16,420 bases of DNA from JADLEX01 sp964586775 (GTDB lineage Bacteria; Lernaellota; Lernaellaia; JACKCT01), in the NCBI GenBank assembly GCA_964586775.1, contig CAZPJD010000002.1, positions 1 through 16,420 on the forward strand, given 5' to 3'. The translations under genes were made by a program, and so were the position numbers. How positions within the stretch are numbered: the stretch's first letter is position 1; the number at the start of each line of letters is the position of its first letter. This document shows, piece by piece, positions 5,977 to 13,555 of this stretch. Under the pieces are notes generated by a model that searched no databases, had not been told where the DNA came from, and was given only the letters and a program-made list of their open reading frames with translations.

Positions 5977-8532
5977 TTAGTCGTCGTCCCGCTCACCGCG
6001 CGGCGGCGGGATCAGTACGTCGCGCGGCCGGCTCGTGCCGTCGGATGGCGCGACGACGCCCTCGCGCTCCATCATCTCCATGATGCGCGCGGCGCGGTTG
6101 TAGCCGATTTTCAGTCGGCGCTGAATATAGCTGACGCTCGCCTTGCGTTCGCGCGCGACGATTTCGAGCGCGCGGTCGTATTCGGGATCGACCTCGCCCT
6201 CGTCGAAGTCGTCGCCGGCGTTCTCCGCGTCGGATTCCGTGAACTCGGTGACACGCGGATCGAAGCGGGCGCTCCCGTTTTTTTCTTTGATGAACTTCAC
6301 GATCGCCTGCACCTCGGTCTCGGCGATCCAGCACCCGTGGATGCGGCGAAGCTGGCTCTCGGTGGGCGGCAGGTAGAGCATGTCTCCGTTGCCCAGCAGC
6401 ACGTGCGCGCCGTGCGCGTCGAGGATCGTGCGCGAATCGACCTTGGACGACACCTTGAAGCTCACGCGCGCCGGGAAATTCGCCTTGATGACGCCGGTGA
6501 CGACGTCGACGCTGGGCCGCTGCGTGGCGAGCAGCAGGTGGATGCCGGCCGCGCGCGCCATCTGAGCGAGCCGCGCGATCGACTCCTCGAGATCCTTCGC
6601 CGCGACCATCATCAGGTCGGCGAGCTCGTCGATGATGACGACGATGTAGGGCAGCTTGCGCAGCGGTTCCTCGCCCGCCTTGCGTTTGCCGCCGGCCTGA
6701 ATCAGCTTCTCGATCTTTTTGTTGTGGCTCGCGATGTTGCGCACGCTCGCCTGCGACATCACCTGATAGCGGTGCTCCATCTCCGCCACGGCCCAACGCA
6801 GGATCGCGGCGGCCTTTTTGGGCTGCGTGCAGACGGGGCACAGCAGGTGCGGAATGTCGGCGTAGTCGGACAGTTCCAGCATCTTCGGGTCGATCAGGAT
6901 CAGCTTCACGTCCTCGGGCGACGACTTGTAGAGAATCGACGTGATGATCGAGTTGATGAAGACGGACTTGCCCGAGCCGGTCGTACCCGCGACCAGCAGA
7001 TGCGGCATCTTCGACAGATCCTCGACGACCGGGTGGCCCGTGATGTCCTTGCCGAAAGCGACCGCGAGTGGAGACGGGTGCGACTGAAACGTCGACGACT
7101 CGATCAGCTCGCGGAAGTAAATGGTCTCGCGTCGGCGGTTGGGCACCTCGATGCCCACCGCGCCTTTGCCCGGGATCGGCGCGATGATGCGCACGCTCTG
7201 CGCGCGCAGCACCATCGCCAGGTCGTCTTCGAGCGCGGCGATCTTGTTGATCTTGATGCCGGGCGAGGGCTCGAACTCGAACATGGTGACGATCGGCCCG
7301 GGATGCACGTCGCTGACGCGCCCCTTCACGCCGAAGTCCTCGAGCTTTTTCACGAGAATCTGGCTTTGCGTGATGAGGCCGTCGCGATCGACGGGGATGT
7401 TGCGACCGAGGTAGTGCTCCATCAGGTCGATGGGCGGCGGCTGATAGGCCCCGGTGAAGACGGGAATCTCGATCTGCTCAGGCGGACGATGAGCGTCGGC
7501 GCGCTCCTTGATCTTTGGGGCGCCCTCGCCGACGGGCCGAGGTTTGCGCGGGGCGGACTCGTCGTCGCTCTCCCACAGGTCCGACAGATCCTCGAGCGAT
7601 TCGGCGAGATCGTCCACGTACGGATCCGCATCCTCGCTCGCCGAGGCGCGTCGCGGCGCGGGTTCCTCGATGCGGGTACGCGGCGCGGGCGGGTCGATGT
7701 CCCCGTCGGAAGCGGGGAAGTCTTGGGCTCCCTCGACATTCTCGATCGGCGGAATCGGTGCGTCCTCGCCGAGGGACGCCGTGGCCATCGGGGCGTGGAT
7801 CATCGGCGATTCGGCCATATCCTCGAGGGCCTCGAGCGCGCGTTCCGCGCGGGTGTTGCGACGCTCAGCGCGCCTTGCGTTCCACGCCGTCAGGCGCTCG
7901 CGGGCGCTCGCGAATCCCGTGCGCGCCGCGCCGCTCATCGCCGCGAACGCCCCCGCGAAGGAAAAATCGACGCTCACCACAAGCCCGATGAAGAATGCCG
8001 AAACGAGAAAGACGGCGGCCCCGATGCGACCGATCGCGTCGTCGAGGTGATCCGAGAGGAAATAGCCGAAGATGCCGCCGCGCTCGACAATGAACGTCTT
8101 GGAGGTGTTGGGCATGAACAACAGCGCAAAAAGAGACGCGAGCACGAACATCAGGCCCAGATACCCGGCCAGCGTTCGCCACGAAAAGTGGGCGGATCTC
8201 CCGTAGAAAAACACGTAGGCGTAAACGAACAGCAAAAAAGGGACGAAGTACGCGCCGTATCCGAAACCGATCAGCAGCAGATCCGACGAGTAGGACCCGA
8301 CGATGCTGATGAGGTTCTTCGGCGTCGCGCCGGTCGCCGTGTTCGCGCCGGGATCCTCGGGCGAGTATGAGAGAAACGCCAGCACGAGCAGCACGCCGAG
8401 CGCGAAGCAGACGATCGCGGGGATGTCGCGGTTCTTACGTCGCGCGGGCGCGGGCTCATGCCCCTCGCCGCGCGCGGCGGCGCCGGGTCGACCCGCGCGG
8501 CGCTCTTCGCGTTCGATCATCGGCTGCGTCAA
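5977..8532 (-). CDS. ftsK: DNA translocase FtsK/SpoIIIE
   Basis: An 851-residue septal DNA motor that pumps chromosome termini during division and activates dimer resolution. Four transmembrane helices lie at about 38-56, 84-110, 119-139 and 172-192. A variable acidic/proline-rich linker runs to about 360. Then comes the motor: Walker A GTTGSGKS (about 516-523), LILIDPKML, Walker B VVIIDELADL (about 631-640), and LLLATQRPSVDVVTG. The C-terminal winged-helix gamma domain (about 790-825, YIQRRLKIGYNRAARIMEMM) reads polar KOPS-like sites. The start is TTG at 8532, since GGAG lies 8 bases upstream of it; the in-frame ATG at 8520 has no well-placed Shine-Dalgarno sequence. The linker is short compared with E. 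coli FtsK. It is followed 18 bp later by lolA. Confidence 0.95.
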   Translation of the reverse strand: MTQPMIEREERRAGRPGAAARGEGHEPAPARRKNRDIPAIVCFALGVLLVLAFLSYSPEDPGANTATGATPKNLISIVGSYSSDLLLIGFGYGAYFVPFLLFVYAYVFFYGRSAHFSWRTLAGYLGLMFVLASLFALLFMPNTSKTFIVERGGIFGYFLSDHLDDAIGRIGAAVFLVSAFFIGLVVSVDFSFAGAFAAMSGAARTGFASARERLTAWNARRAERRNTRAERALEALEDMAESPMIHAPMATASLGEDAPIPPIENVEGAQDFPASDGDIDPPAPRTRIEEPAPRRASASEDADPYVDDLAESLEDLSDLWESDDESAPRKPRPVGEGAPKIKERADAHRPPEQIEIPVFTGAYQPPPIDLMEHYLGRNIPVDRDGLITQSQILVKKLEDFGVKGRVSDVHPGPIVTMFEFEPSPGIKINKIAALEDDLAMVLRAQSVRIIAPIPGKGAVGIEVPNRRRETIYFRELIESSTFQSHPSPLAVAFGKDITGHPVVEDLSKMPHLLVAGTTGSGKSVFINSIITSILYKSSPEDVKLILIDPKMLELSDYADIPHLLCPVCTQPKKAAAILRWAVAEMEHRYQVMSQASVRNIASHNKKIEKLIQAGGKRKAGEEPLRKLPYIVVIIDELADLMMVAAKDLEESIARLAQMARAAGIHLLLATQRPSVDVVTGVIKANFPARVSFKVSSKVDSRTILDAHGAHVLLGNGDMLYLPPTESQLRRIHGCWIAETEVQAIVKFIKEKNGSARFDPRVTEFTESDAENAGDDFDEGEVDPEYDRALEIVARERKASVSYIQRRLKIGYNRAARIMEMMEREGVVAPSDGTSRPRDVLIPPPRGERDDD

Positions 8533-8540
8533 ATGACGAA

Positions 8541-8544
8541 CTCC
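8541..8544 (-). promoter_or_regulatory. Ribosome binding site fixing a TTG start for ftsK
   Basis: GGAG on the minus strand is 8 bases from the TTG at 8532 and 20 bases from the next in-frame ATG (8520). Upstream, the in-register ATG at 8546 runs into a stop after a few codons, so TTG is the best start. Confidence 0.6.
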
Positions 8545-8619
8545 ATTCGGTGACGGTCTCCTCGCGACGTTCGGGAATGGTCGGATTCACGACCCGGCCT
8601 GGCGAATTTCGAGAGCGTT

Positions 8620-8625
8620 ATTATA
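8620..8625 (-). promoter_or_regulatory. -10 element of a probable ftsK promoter
   Basis: A perfect TATAAT reads toward ftsK, about 80 bases before the start codon. The expected -35 position (around 8643-8649, GGATCT or TGGATC) is poor, so the promoter is tentative. Confidence 0.4.
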
Positions 8626-8656
8626 TCCGGGCTCGCGCGTAAAGATCCACGCCGCC

Positions 8657-8680
8657 CCGGGCGCAGCCCCGGTTTTTTTT
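8657..8680 (+). terminator. Orphan terminator-like hairpin upstream of leuS
   Basis: CCGGGC (8657-8662) pairs with GCCCCGG (8666-8672), with one bulged C and a GCA loop, and is followed directly by eight T. It points along the plus strand, where no upstream gene exists, and it precedes the leuS promoter. It may stop antisense transcripts coming from the ftsK side. Confidence 0.5.
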
Positions 8681-8760
8681 GAAGCCCGCGCGCTTGATTG
8701 GTGGGCGCGGTCCATGGGAACGCCACTTCGGTTCTCGGGAGCGGGATGTCGCGTCGTTCG

Positions 8761-8789
8761 TTGACGGTGCACGGGCGCGTTTTTATACT
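8761..8789 (+). promoter_or_regulatory. Sigma-70 promoter of leuS
   Basis: TTGACG (8761-8766), a 17-base spacer and TATACT (8784-8789) match the -35/-10 consensus at five of six positions each. Transcription would start near 8796, leaving a leader of about 40 bases before the ATG at 8836. Confidence 0.75.
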
Positions 8790-8835
8790 CCGCTCCTCTT
8801 TTCTCGGCGAATTTCCAAAAAACGGCGAGGCGGCG

Positions 8836-11244
8836 ATGAGCGGATACGACCATCGGGAGATCGAGGCGAAGTGGCGGCGGCGCTGGCAGGAGGCGCGCGC
8901 GTTTTGTAGCGACATGGACCGCGCGGCGAAGCCCTTCTACAACCTCATGATGTTCCCCTACCCCAGCGCCGAGGGCCTTCACGTCGGCAACGTCTACGCA
9001 TTCACGGGCAGCGACATCTTTGGACGCTATCACCGGATGAAGGGCTTCGACGTCTTCGAGCCGATGGGCTTCGACGCCTTCGGCATCCACTCCGAAAACT
9101 ACGCCATCAAGACCGGCACGCACCCGGCGCGCCTGATCCCGGCCAACGTCCACAACTTTCGCGAGAACCAGCTCAAGCGCCTGGGCGCGATGTTCGACTG
9201 GGAGCACGAGGTCGATACCACCGACCCCGACTACTACAAATGGACGCAGTGGATCTTCATCCAGCTCTTCAAGGCGGGGCTCGCGTATCAAAAGAGCGCG
9301 CCGGTGAACTGGTGCCCGTCGTGCGCGACGGTGCTCTCCGACGAGCAGGCCGAGGGCGGTGCGTGCGAGCGGTGCGACTCCAAGGTCACCACCCGCGAGA
9401 TGAAGCAGTGGTTCTTCAAGATCTCGGCGTACGCGCCGCGACTGCTGGCAAACCTCGACTGGATCGACTGGTCCGACAAGACCAGGATCGCCCAGCGCGA
9501 GTGGATCGGCGAATCCCACGGCGCGCACATCGACTTTGTGCTCGACGGATCGGGCGAGAAGATCCGCGTCTTCACCACGCGCCCCGACACGCTTTTTGGC
9601 GCGACCTACATGGTGCTCGCGCCCGAGCACGAGGCCGTCGCGCGCATCACGACTCCCGCCCAGCGCGCCGCGGTTGAGGCGTACGTCGAACGCGCCCGCG
9701 CGATGACGAAGTTCGAGCGCACCGAGAGCAAGGCGAAGACGGGGGTGTTCACCGGCGCGTACGCGATCAATCCGGTCAACGACGCGCGCGTGCCGATCTG
9801 GATCGCCGACTACGTGCTCACGGGTTACGGCACCGGCGCGATCATGGCCGTGCCGGCCCACGACACGCGCGATTTCGAGTTCGCCAAAGAGTTCGATCTG
9901 CCCATCATCGAGGTCATCTCGCCCGACGGAGAGCGCCACGACCTGACCGAGGCGTACACCGGCGAGGGCACGATGATCCAGTCGGGTCCCTTCGACGGGA
10001 TGGGCTCGCAGGACGCCATCGCCGCGATCACGGATTTCGTCGCGAAAAAGGGCGCGGGCGAGGCGACGAAGACCTGGCGCCTGCGCGACTGGTGCATCAG
10101 CCGCCAGCGCTACTGGGGCCCGCCGATTCCGATGATCCACTGCGAAAAATGCGGCACCGTGCCCGTTCCCGACGAAGATTTGCCGGTGCGTCTGCCCGAG
10201 ATGGACGACATCACGCCCGACGGCTCGGGGCTCTCGGTGCTGGCGCGAAACGCCGCGTTCGTCAACGTCGCATGCCCCGCATGCGGCGGCGCGGCAAAGC
10301 GCGACACCGACGTCAACGACAATTTCCTCGATTCGGCGTGGTACTTCTTCCGCTACCCATCCACCGACTTCGCCGATCGCGCCTTCGACCGCGAACGCAC
10401 GAAGCGCTGGCTGCCGGTGGACGCCTACATCGGCGGCAACGAGCACGCCGTGCTGCACCTCATGTACACGCGCTTCATCACGATGGCGCTGCACGACATG
10501 GGGCTGATCGAATTCGAGGAACCCTTCAAGCGCTTCCGCGCGCACGGCCTGATCACCAAGGACGGCGCGAAGATGAGCAAGAGCAAGGGCAACGTCGTCA
10601 ACCCCGATGCGTTCCTCGACGAATTCGGCGCGGATTCGTTCCGCATGTACCTCATGTTCTTGGGGCCGTATCAGCAAGGCGGCGATTGGCGCGACGCGGG
10701 CATCATCGGCGTGCGTCGCTTTCTCTACCGCGTGTGGCGGTACGCCGCCGAGTCGGACCTCGCGCCCGGCATGCCGGCGGATCGCGAGTTGCTCGGCGAG
10801 ATCCACCGAACAGTCCGCAAGGTCACGCGCGATTTGGACGAGCTGTCCTACAACACGGCCATCGCGGCCATGATGGAATTGATGAACGCGCTGGAGCGCG
10901 CGCCGGCCTCGCGCGGCGCGGCGGATATCCTCGTCCGACTCATCGCGCCGTTTTCGCCGCACATCGCCGAGGAGCTTTTCGAAATCCTTGGCGGCGAGGG
11001 CTTCGTTTCGCACGGGCCATGGCCGACGTGGGACGAGGCGCTGTGCGAACGCACGACCGTGACCATCGCGGTGCAGGTGAACGGCAAGCTGCGCGGAACG
11101 GTGGACGCCGCCCCCGACGCCGACGCCGCGTCGCTCATTGCGGCGGCGAAGGACGTGCCCAACGTGGCTGAGCATCTGGCGGGAAAGACGATCGTGAAAG
11201 AGGTCGCCGTGCCGGGCCGCCTCGTCAACTTCGTCGTGAAATGA
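8836..11244 (+). CDS. leuS: Leucyl-tRNA synthetase
   Basis: An 802-residue class Ia synthetase that charges tRNA-Leu, close in length to the short bacterial form. The HIGH signature is HVGN (49-52) after MMFPYPSAEGL. KMSKS is exact at 579-583. Zinc-ribbon cysteine pairs occur near 160-180 (CPSC, CERC) and again about 437-478 (CEKC, CPAC). The CP1 editing domain contains GTGAIMAVPAHDTRDFEFA (about 332-350), which hydrolyses mischarged tRNA. The C-terminal region, with VQVNGKLRG, is family-typical. The start is ATG 8836, with GAGG 5 bases upstream and MSGYDHREIEAKWRRRW matching the usual N-terminus. An in-frame ATG at 8698 lies upstream of the promoter and is rejected. Confidence 0.97.
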   Translation: MSGYDHREIEAKWRRRWQEARAFCSDMDRAAKPFYNLMMFPYPSAEGLHVGNVYAFTGSDIFGRYHRMKGFDVFEPMGFDAFGIHSENYAIKTGTHPARLIPANVHNFRENQLKRLGAMFDWEHEVDTTDPDYYKWTQWIFIQLFKAGLAYQKSAPVNWCPSCATVLSDEQAEGGACERCDSKVTTREMKQWFFKISAYAPRLLANLDWIDWSDKTRIAQREWIGESHGAHIDFVLDGSGEKIRVFTTRPDTLFGATYMVLAPEHEAVARITTPAQRAAVEAYVERARAMTKFERTESKAKTGVFTGAYAINPVNDARVPIWIADYVLTGYGTGAIMAVPAHDTRDFEFAKEFDLPIIEVISPDGERHDLTEAYTGEGTMIQSGPFDGMGSQDAIAAITDFVAKKGAGEATKTWRLRDWCISRQRYWGPPIPMIHCEKCGTVPVPDEDLPVRLPEMDDITPDGSGLSVLARNAAFVNVACPACGGAAKRDTDVNDNFLDSAWYFFRYPSTDFADRAFDRERTKRWLPVDAYIGGNEHAVLHLMYTRFITMALHDMGLIEFEEPFKRFRAHGLITKDGAKMSKSKGNVVNPDAFLDEFGADSFRMYLMFLGPYQQGGDWRDAGIIGVRRFLYRVWRYAAESDLAPGMPADRELLGEIHRTVRKVTRDLDELSYNTAIAAMMELMNALERAPASRGAADILVRLIAPFSPHIAEELFEILGGEGFVSHGPWPTWDEALCERTTVTIAVQVNGKLRGTVDAAPDADAASLIAAAKDVPNVAEHLAGKTIVKEVAVPGRLVNFVVK

Positions 11245-11282
11245 CGCGCCTCGTCTCGGAAGGCTGCGGGGCCTGACGGAAA

Positions 11283-11311
11283 ACGGGCCGGAGCCCCTGG
11301 CTCCGGCCCGT
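11283..11311. terminator. Bidirectional terminator between leuS and rpmA
   Basis: A perfect 13-bp stem (11283-11295 with 11299-11311, ACGGGCCGGAGCC) has a three-base loop. On the minus strand it is followed by TTTTCC; on the plus strand by a weaker CGTTT. It lies between the convergent leuS and rplU-rpmA units and probably ends both. Confidence 0.85.
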
Positions 11312-11334
11312 CGTTTACCGCGATTCCGTGCGGT

Positions 11335-11616
11335 TTACGCTTCGACCTTCGATCCCGGCTGCTCGATCGGGTAGACGCTGACCTGCTTGCGCTTCTTGTC
11401 CTTGCGCTCGAAGGTCACGAGGCCGTCCACCTTGGCGAAGAGCGTCCAGTCCTTGCCGACGCCGACGTTGCGCCCCGGGTGAATGACCGTGCCGAGCTGC
11501 CGGATGATGATCGTGCCCGCCGAGACGAATTCGCCGCCGTACGACTTCACGCCGTAGCGCCGTCCCGCCGAGTCGCGTCCGTTCCGAGAAGATCCGCCCG
11601 CCTTTTTGTGAGCCAT
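11335..11616 (-). CDS. rpmA: 50S ribosomal protein bL27
   Basis: A 93-residue ribosomal protein whose N-terminus reaches toward the peptidyl-transferase centre. The opening MAHKKAGGSSRNGRDS and the RRYGVKSYGGEFV and GTIIIRQLGTVIHPG segments are nearly invariant in bL27. There is no Firmicutes-type cleaved leader before MAHKKAGG. GAGAGGC serves as the ribosome binding site, 17 bp after the rplU stop. The obg gene, often third in this operon, is absent: a strong terminator follows rpmA. Confidence 0.97.
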   Translation of the reverse strand: MAHKKAGGSSRNGRDSAGRRYGVKSYGGEFVSAGTIIIRQLGTVIHPGRNVGVGKDWTLFAKVDGLVTFERKDKKRKQVSVYPIEQPGSKVEA

Positions 11617-11633
11617 GGTGTGCCTCTCGTCCG

Positions 11634-11945
11634 TCAGCCCGCGATGCTTTTCACGCGGATCTTGGTGTAAAATTGGCGATGGCCGTTCTTCTTCTGGTAG
11701 CCCTTGCGCCGGCGGTATTTGACCACGTAGACCTTCGGCCGACGGTTCTGCTCCAGAATCTCCGACTCGACCTTGGCGCCGCTAACGAACGGCGAACCGA
11801 CACGGCACGCGTCGTCGGAACGCACCATCAGCACCTGGTCGAAATTCACGGTCTGGCCGATCTCGCCCTCGATCTTCTCGATCTTGAGCGTGTCGCCGAC
11901 CTTGGCCTTGAACTGCTGCCCGCCCGTAACAAATACGGCGTACAT
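11634..11945 (-). CDS. rplU: 50S ribosomal protein bL21
   Basis: A 103-residue ribosomal protein that binds 23S rRNA. MYAVFVTGGQQFKAKVGD, the VLMV and GSPFV regions, and the basic C-terminal RRRKGYQKKNGHRQ with TKIRVKSI are characteristic. The canonical ATG at 11945 has GAGGGAGAG about 5 bases upstream. The frame stays open upstream to an ATG at 12008, which would add 21 acidic/charged residues (MDDAAAKREGE...); the strong Shine-Dalgarno and family length favour the shorter form. It is first in the rplU-rpmA operon. Confidence 0.96.
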   Translation of the reverse strand: MYAVFVTGGQQFKAKVGDTLKIEKIEGEIGQTVNFDQVLMVRSDDACRVGSPFVSGAKVESEILEQNRRPKVYVVKYRRRKGYQKKNGHRQFYTKIRVKSIAG

Positions 11946-12080
11946 GATCGCTCTCCCTCGGTCTTCGCTTTCGGTCTCGCCCTCGCGCTTCGCTGCGGCG
12001 TCGTCCATGGTTGCGCTTCTCACGTCCGTTCGGACTCCGTGCGCAAAACGACGCGTCCCTTCGACGCGGATGGGGCGCAC

Positions 12081-12110
12081 CGTATACCCGCAAAGCCGCG
12101 AGACTGTCAA
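12081..12110 (-). promoter_or_regulatory. Sigma-70 promoter of rplU-rpmA
   Basis: A perfect -35, TTGACA (12110-12105), an 18-base spacer and TATACG (12086-12081) read toward rplU. The start near 12074 gives an untranslated leader of about 128 bases, long enough for leader control. It contains a small GTCC/GGAC hairpin but no L21-leader motif that I can recognise. Confidence 0.65.
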
Positions 12111-12144
12111 GCCGGCGCGCGCGCGGCGAACGCGAAGCGGGCTT

Positions 12145-13539
12145 TCACGCCCGCAGGAATCCGTATGCCGCCTGCGCCGCGCGGCCCCACGTCGCGGGCC
12201 GCAGGAGCTGCGCCACGATGCGCCGGGGTCGCAGGTAGAATTGCCGGTACGCCCGCGCCATCTCGGCGTAGAGCGTCGACGCCGCCAGATGCTCGGTCCA
12301 CGGCGGCGGCGAGAACTGGGTCGTCGGTCGCCGCACGAATTCGTCCCACGGCTTCGCGTCCACGATGCCGCGACGCACCCCGTCGTCGTACAGCTCGGTG
12401 TGCGGATAGGGCGTGAACACGTTGAAGAGCACGTAGGTCGGCCGCAGCGACCGCGCGAAGTCCACCGTGCCGCGCACGTCCTCCACCGTCCGGTCGCTCG
12501 GCAGGCCAATCATGAAGTAGCCCATGGTGTCGATGCCGTGCTCGCGGGCGAGACGAAACGCCGCGCGCACCTGATCGACCTTCAGGCGCTTGCGCAGCGA
12601 GACCATGCCCTCGTCGTTGCCGGCCTCGACGCCCAGTTGCACGCGCACGCACCCCGCCGCGCGCATCGCGGCCACCAGATCCGGCTTCATCGTGTTGATG
12701 CGCAGCCGCGCCATCCATGGAACGCGCTTCGGCCGGCGCGCGAGTTCTTCGCAAAACTCCACGCATTTGCGCGGATTCACGTTCCACGTGTCGTCGACGA
12801 AATACACGCTGTCGGCCTCGCGGCGCGTCGCGATCGACTCCATCTCATCGGCCATGTTCGTCGCCGAACGCATGCGGATCACGCCGCGCGGCGTCGAGCA
12901 AAACGAGCAGTCGTAGGGGCAGCCGCGCACCATCTCGGTGGTCGCGAGGCGGCCCGGCATGGCGGGGTCGCGATACGCGAAATCGCCGAGCCAGTCGCGC
13001 TCGACGCCGCCGAGCGAATCCAGATCGAGGATCGTCTCGGGCGCGGGGCCGCGCACCACGTCGTCGCCCCGCATCATGAAGACGCCGGGCACGCCCGCCG
13101 CGTCGCCGCCGTGCGCGAGCGCATCCGCCAGCGCGACAATCGAATGATCCGCCTCGCCCGCGAGCACCACGTCCACGCCGTCGTAACGCGCCGACGCCTC
13201 GGCGAAAAACTTGACGTGCGGCCCGCCAAGCACGCTCGTCACCGATGCGTCGCGCGACTTGATCGCGCCGAGCAAGCGGCACGCGTCCACGATCTGCGCC
13301 GTCGTGGACCCGACGCCCACCATCGCGGGGCGGAACTCGGCAACCAAGCGCAGGGCGTCGGCGTCGTCGCCGTCACGCGCCGCCAGATCCAGCACACGCA
13401 CCTCGTGCCCGCCCTTGCGCAGGGCCGACGCGAGACGGATGAGCCCGAGCGGCGGCATCTGCGTCGTTTGACGCAACAGCTTCGGCGCTTCGCTTCGCAG
13501 CGGCGCACGATTGGGCGGCGTGGCGAGCAGCACGCGCAT
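12145..13539 (-). CDS. Radical SAM protein with cobalamin-binding-type N-terminal domain (BchE-like)
   Basis: A 464-residue enzyme of the B12-binding-domain radical-SAM class. A Rossmann-like N-terminal domain (about 1-145) has MRVLLATPPN, PPLGLIRLASAL and VLGGPHV (103-109). The radical-SAM barrel follows, with CPYDCSFC (Cys207, Cys211, Cys214) holding the 4Fe-4S cluster that cleaves S-adenosylmethionine. VEAGNDEG and YFMIGLPSDRT segments in the barrel and a C-terminal FYLRP element are typical of the class. The DxHxxG cobalamin motif is not evident, which is common in this subgroup. Members do methylations, ring closures and lipid modifications; the substrate cannot be told here. ATG 13539 follows the previous gene by 16 bp. 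A 6-bp GC hairpin (12137-12154) spans the stop but lacks a T run. Confidence 0.85.
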   Translation of the reverse strand: MRVLLATPPNRAPLRSEAPKLLRQTTQMPPLGLIRLASALRKGGHEVRVLDLAARDGDDADALRLVAEFRPAMVGVGSTTAQIVDACRLLGAIKSRDASVTSVLGGPHVKFFAEASARYDGVDVVLAGEADHSIVALADALAHGGDAAGVPGVFMMRGDDVVRGPAPETILDLDSLGGVERDWLGDFAYRDPAMPGRLATTEMVRGCPYDCSFCSTPRGVIRMRSATNMADEMESIATRREADSVYFVDDTWNVNPRKCVEFCEELARRPKRVPWMARLRINTMKPDLVAAMRAAGCVRVQLGVEAGNDEGMVSLRKRLKVDQVRAAFRLAREHGIDTMGYFMIGLPSDRTVEDVRGTVDFARSLRPTYVLFNVFTPYPHTELYDDGVRRGIVDAKPWDEFVRRPTTQFSPPPWTEHLAASTLYAEMARAYRQFYLRPRRIVAQLLRPATWGRAAQAAYGFLRA

Positions 13540-13555
13540 CAGAATCCGCCCGGCA

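Larger units (their letters stand above)
8533..8835. other. Divergent ftsK/leuS control region
   Basis: About 303 bases with no gene lie between the divergent ftsK and leuS starts. It holds a -10 element for ftsK (8620-8625), a hairpin with T8 pointing toward leuS (8657-8680) and the leuS promoter (8761-8789). I find no T-box-like sequence in the leuS leader, which is only about 40 bases long. Confidence 0.7.

Noticed and set aside
5854..8370. Very long open frame on the plus strand opposite ftsK (838 codons)
   Set aside because: It is exactly antisense to a well-conserved ftsK. Its translation is low-complexity, rich in Arg, Asp, His and Val, as expected from GC-rich antisense DNA, and shows no motif.
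8698..8835. N-terminal extension of leuS from an ATG at 8698
   Set aside because: It would begin upstream of the strong leuS promoter and adds 46 residues unlike any synthetase N-terminus; ATG 8836 has a good ribosome binding site.
8796..8835. T-box or leader-peptide attenuator for leuS
   Set aside because: The predicted leader is only about 40 bases, with no T-box consensus, no leucine-codon run and no terminator after the promoter.
8587..11175. 862-codon open frame on the minus strand opposite leuS
   Set aside because: Antisense shadow of leuS with biased Arg/His/Val composition and no recognisable domain; long antisense frames are common at this GC content.
12137..12154. Terminator at the end of the radical-SAM cassette
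   Set aside because: GCGGGC/GCCCGC forms a hairpin over the stop codon, but it is short and no T run follows on the minus strand, so I do not call it.
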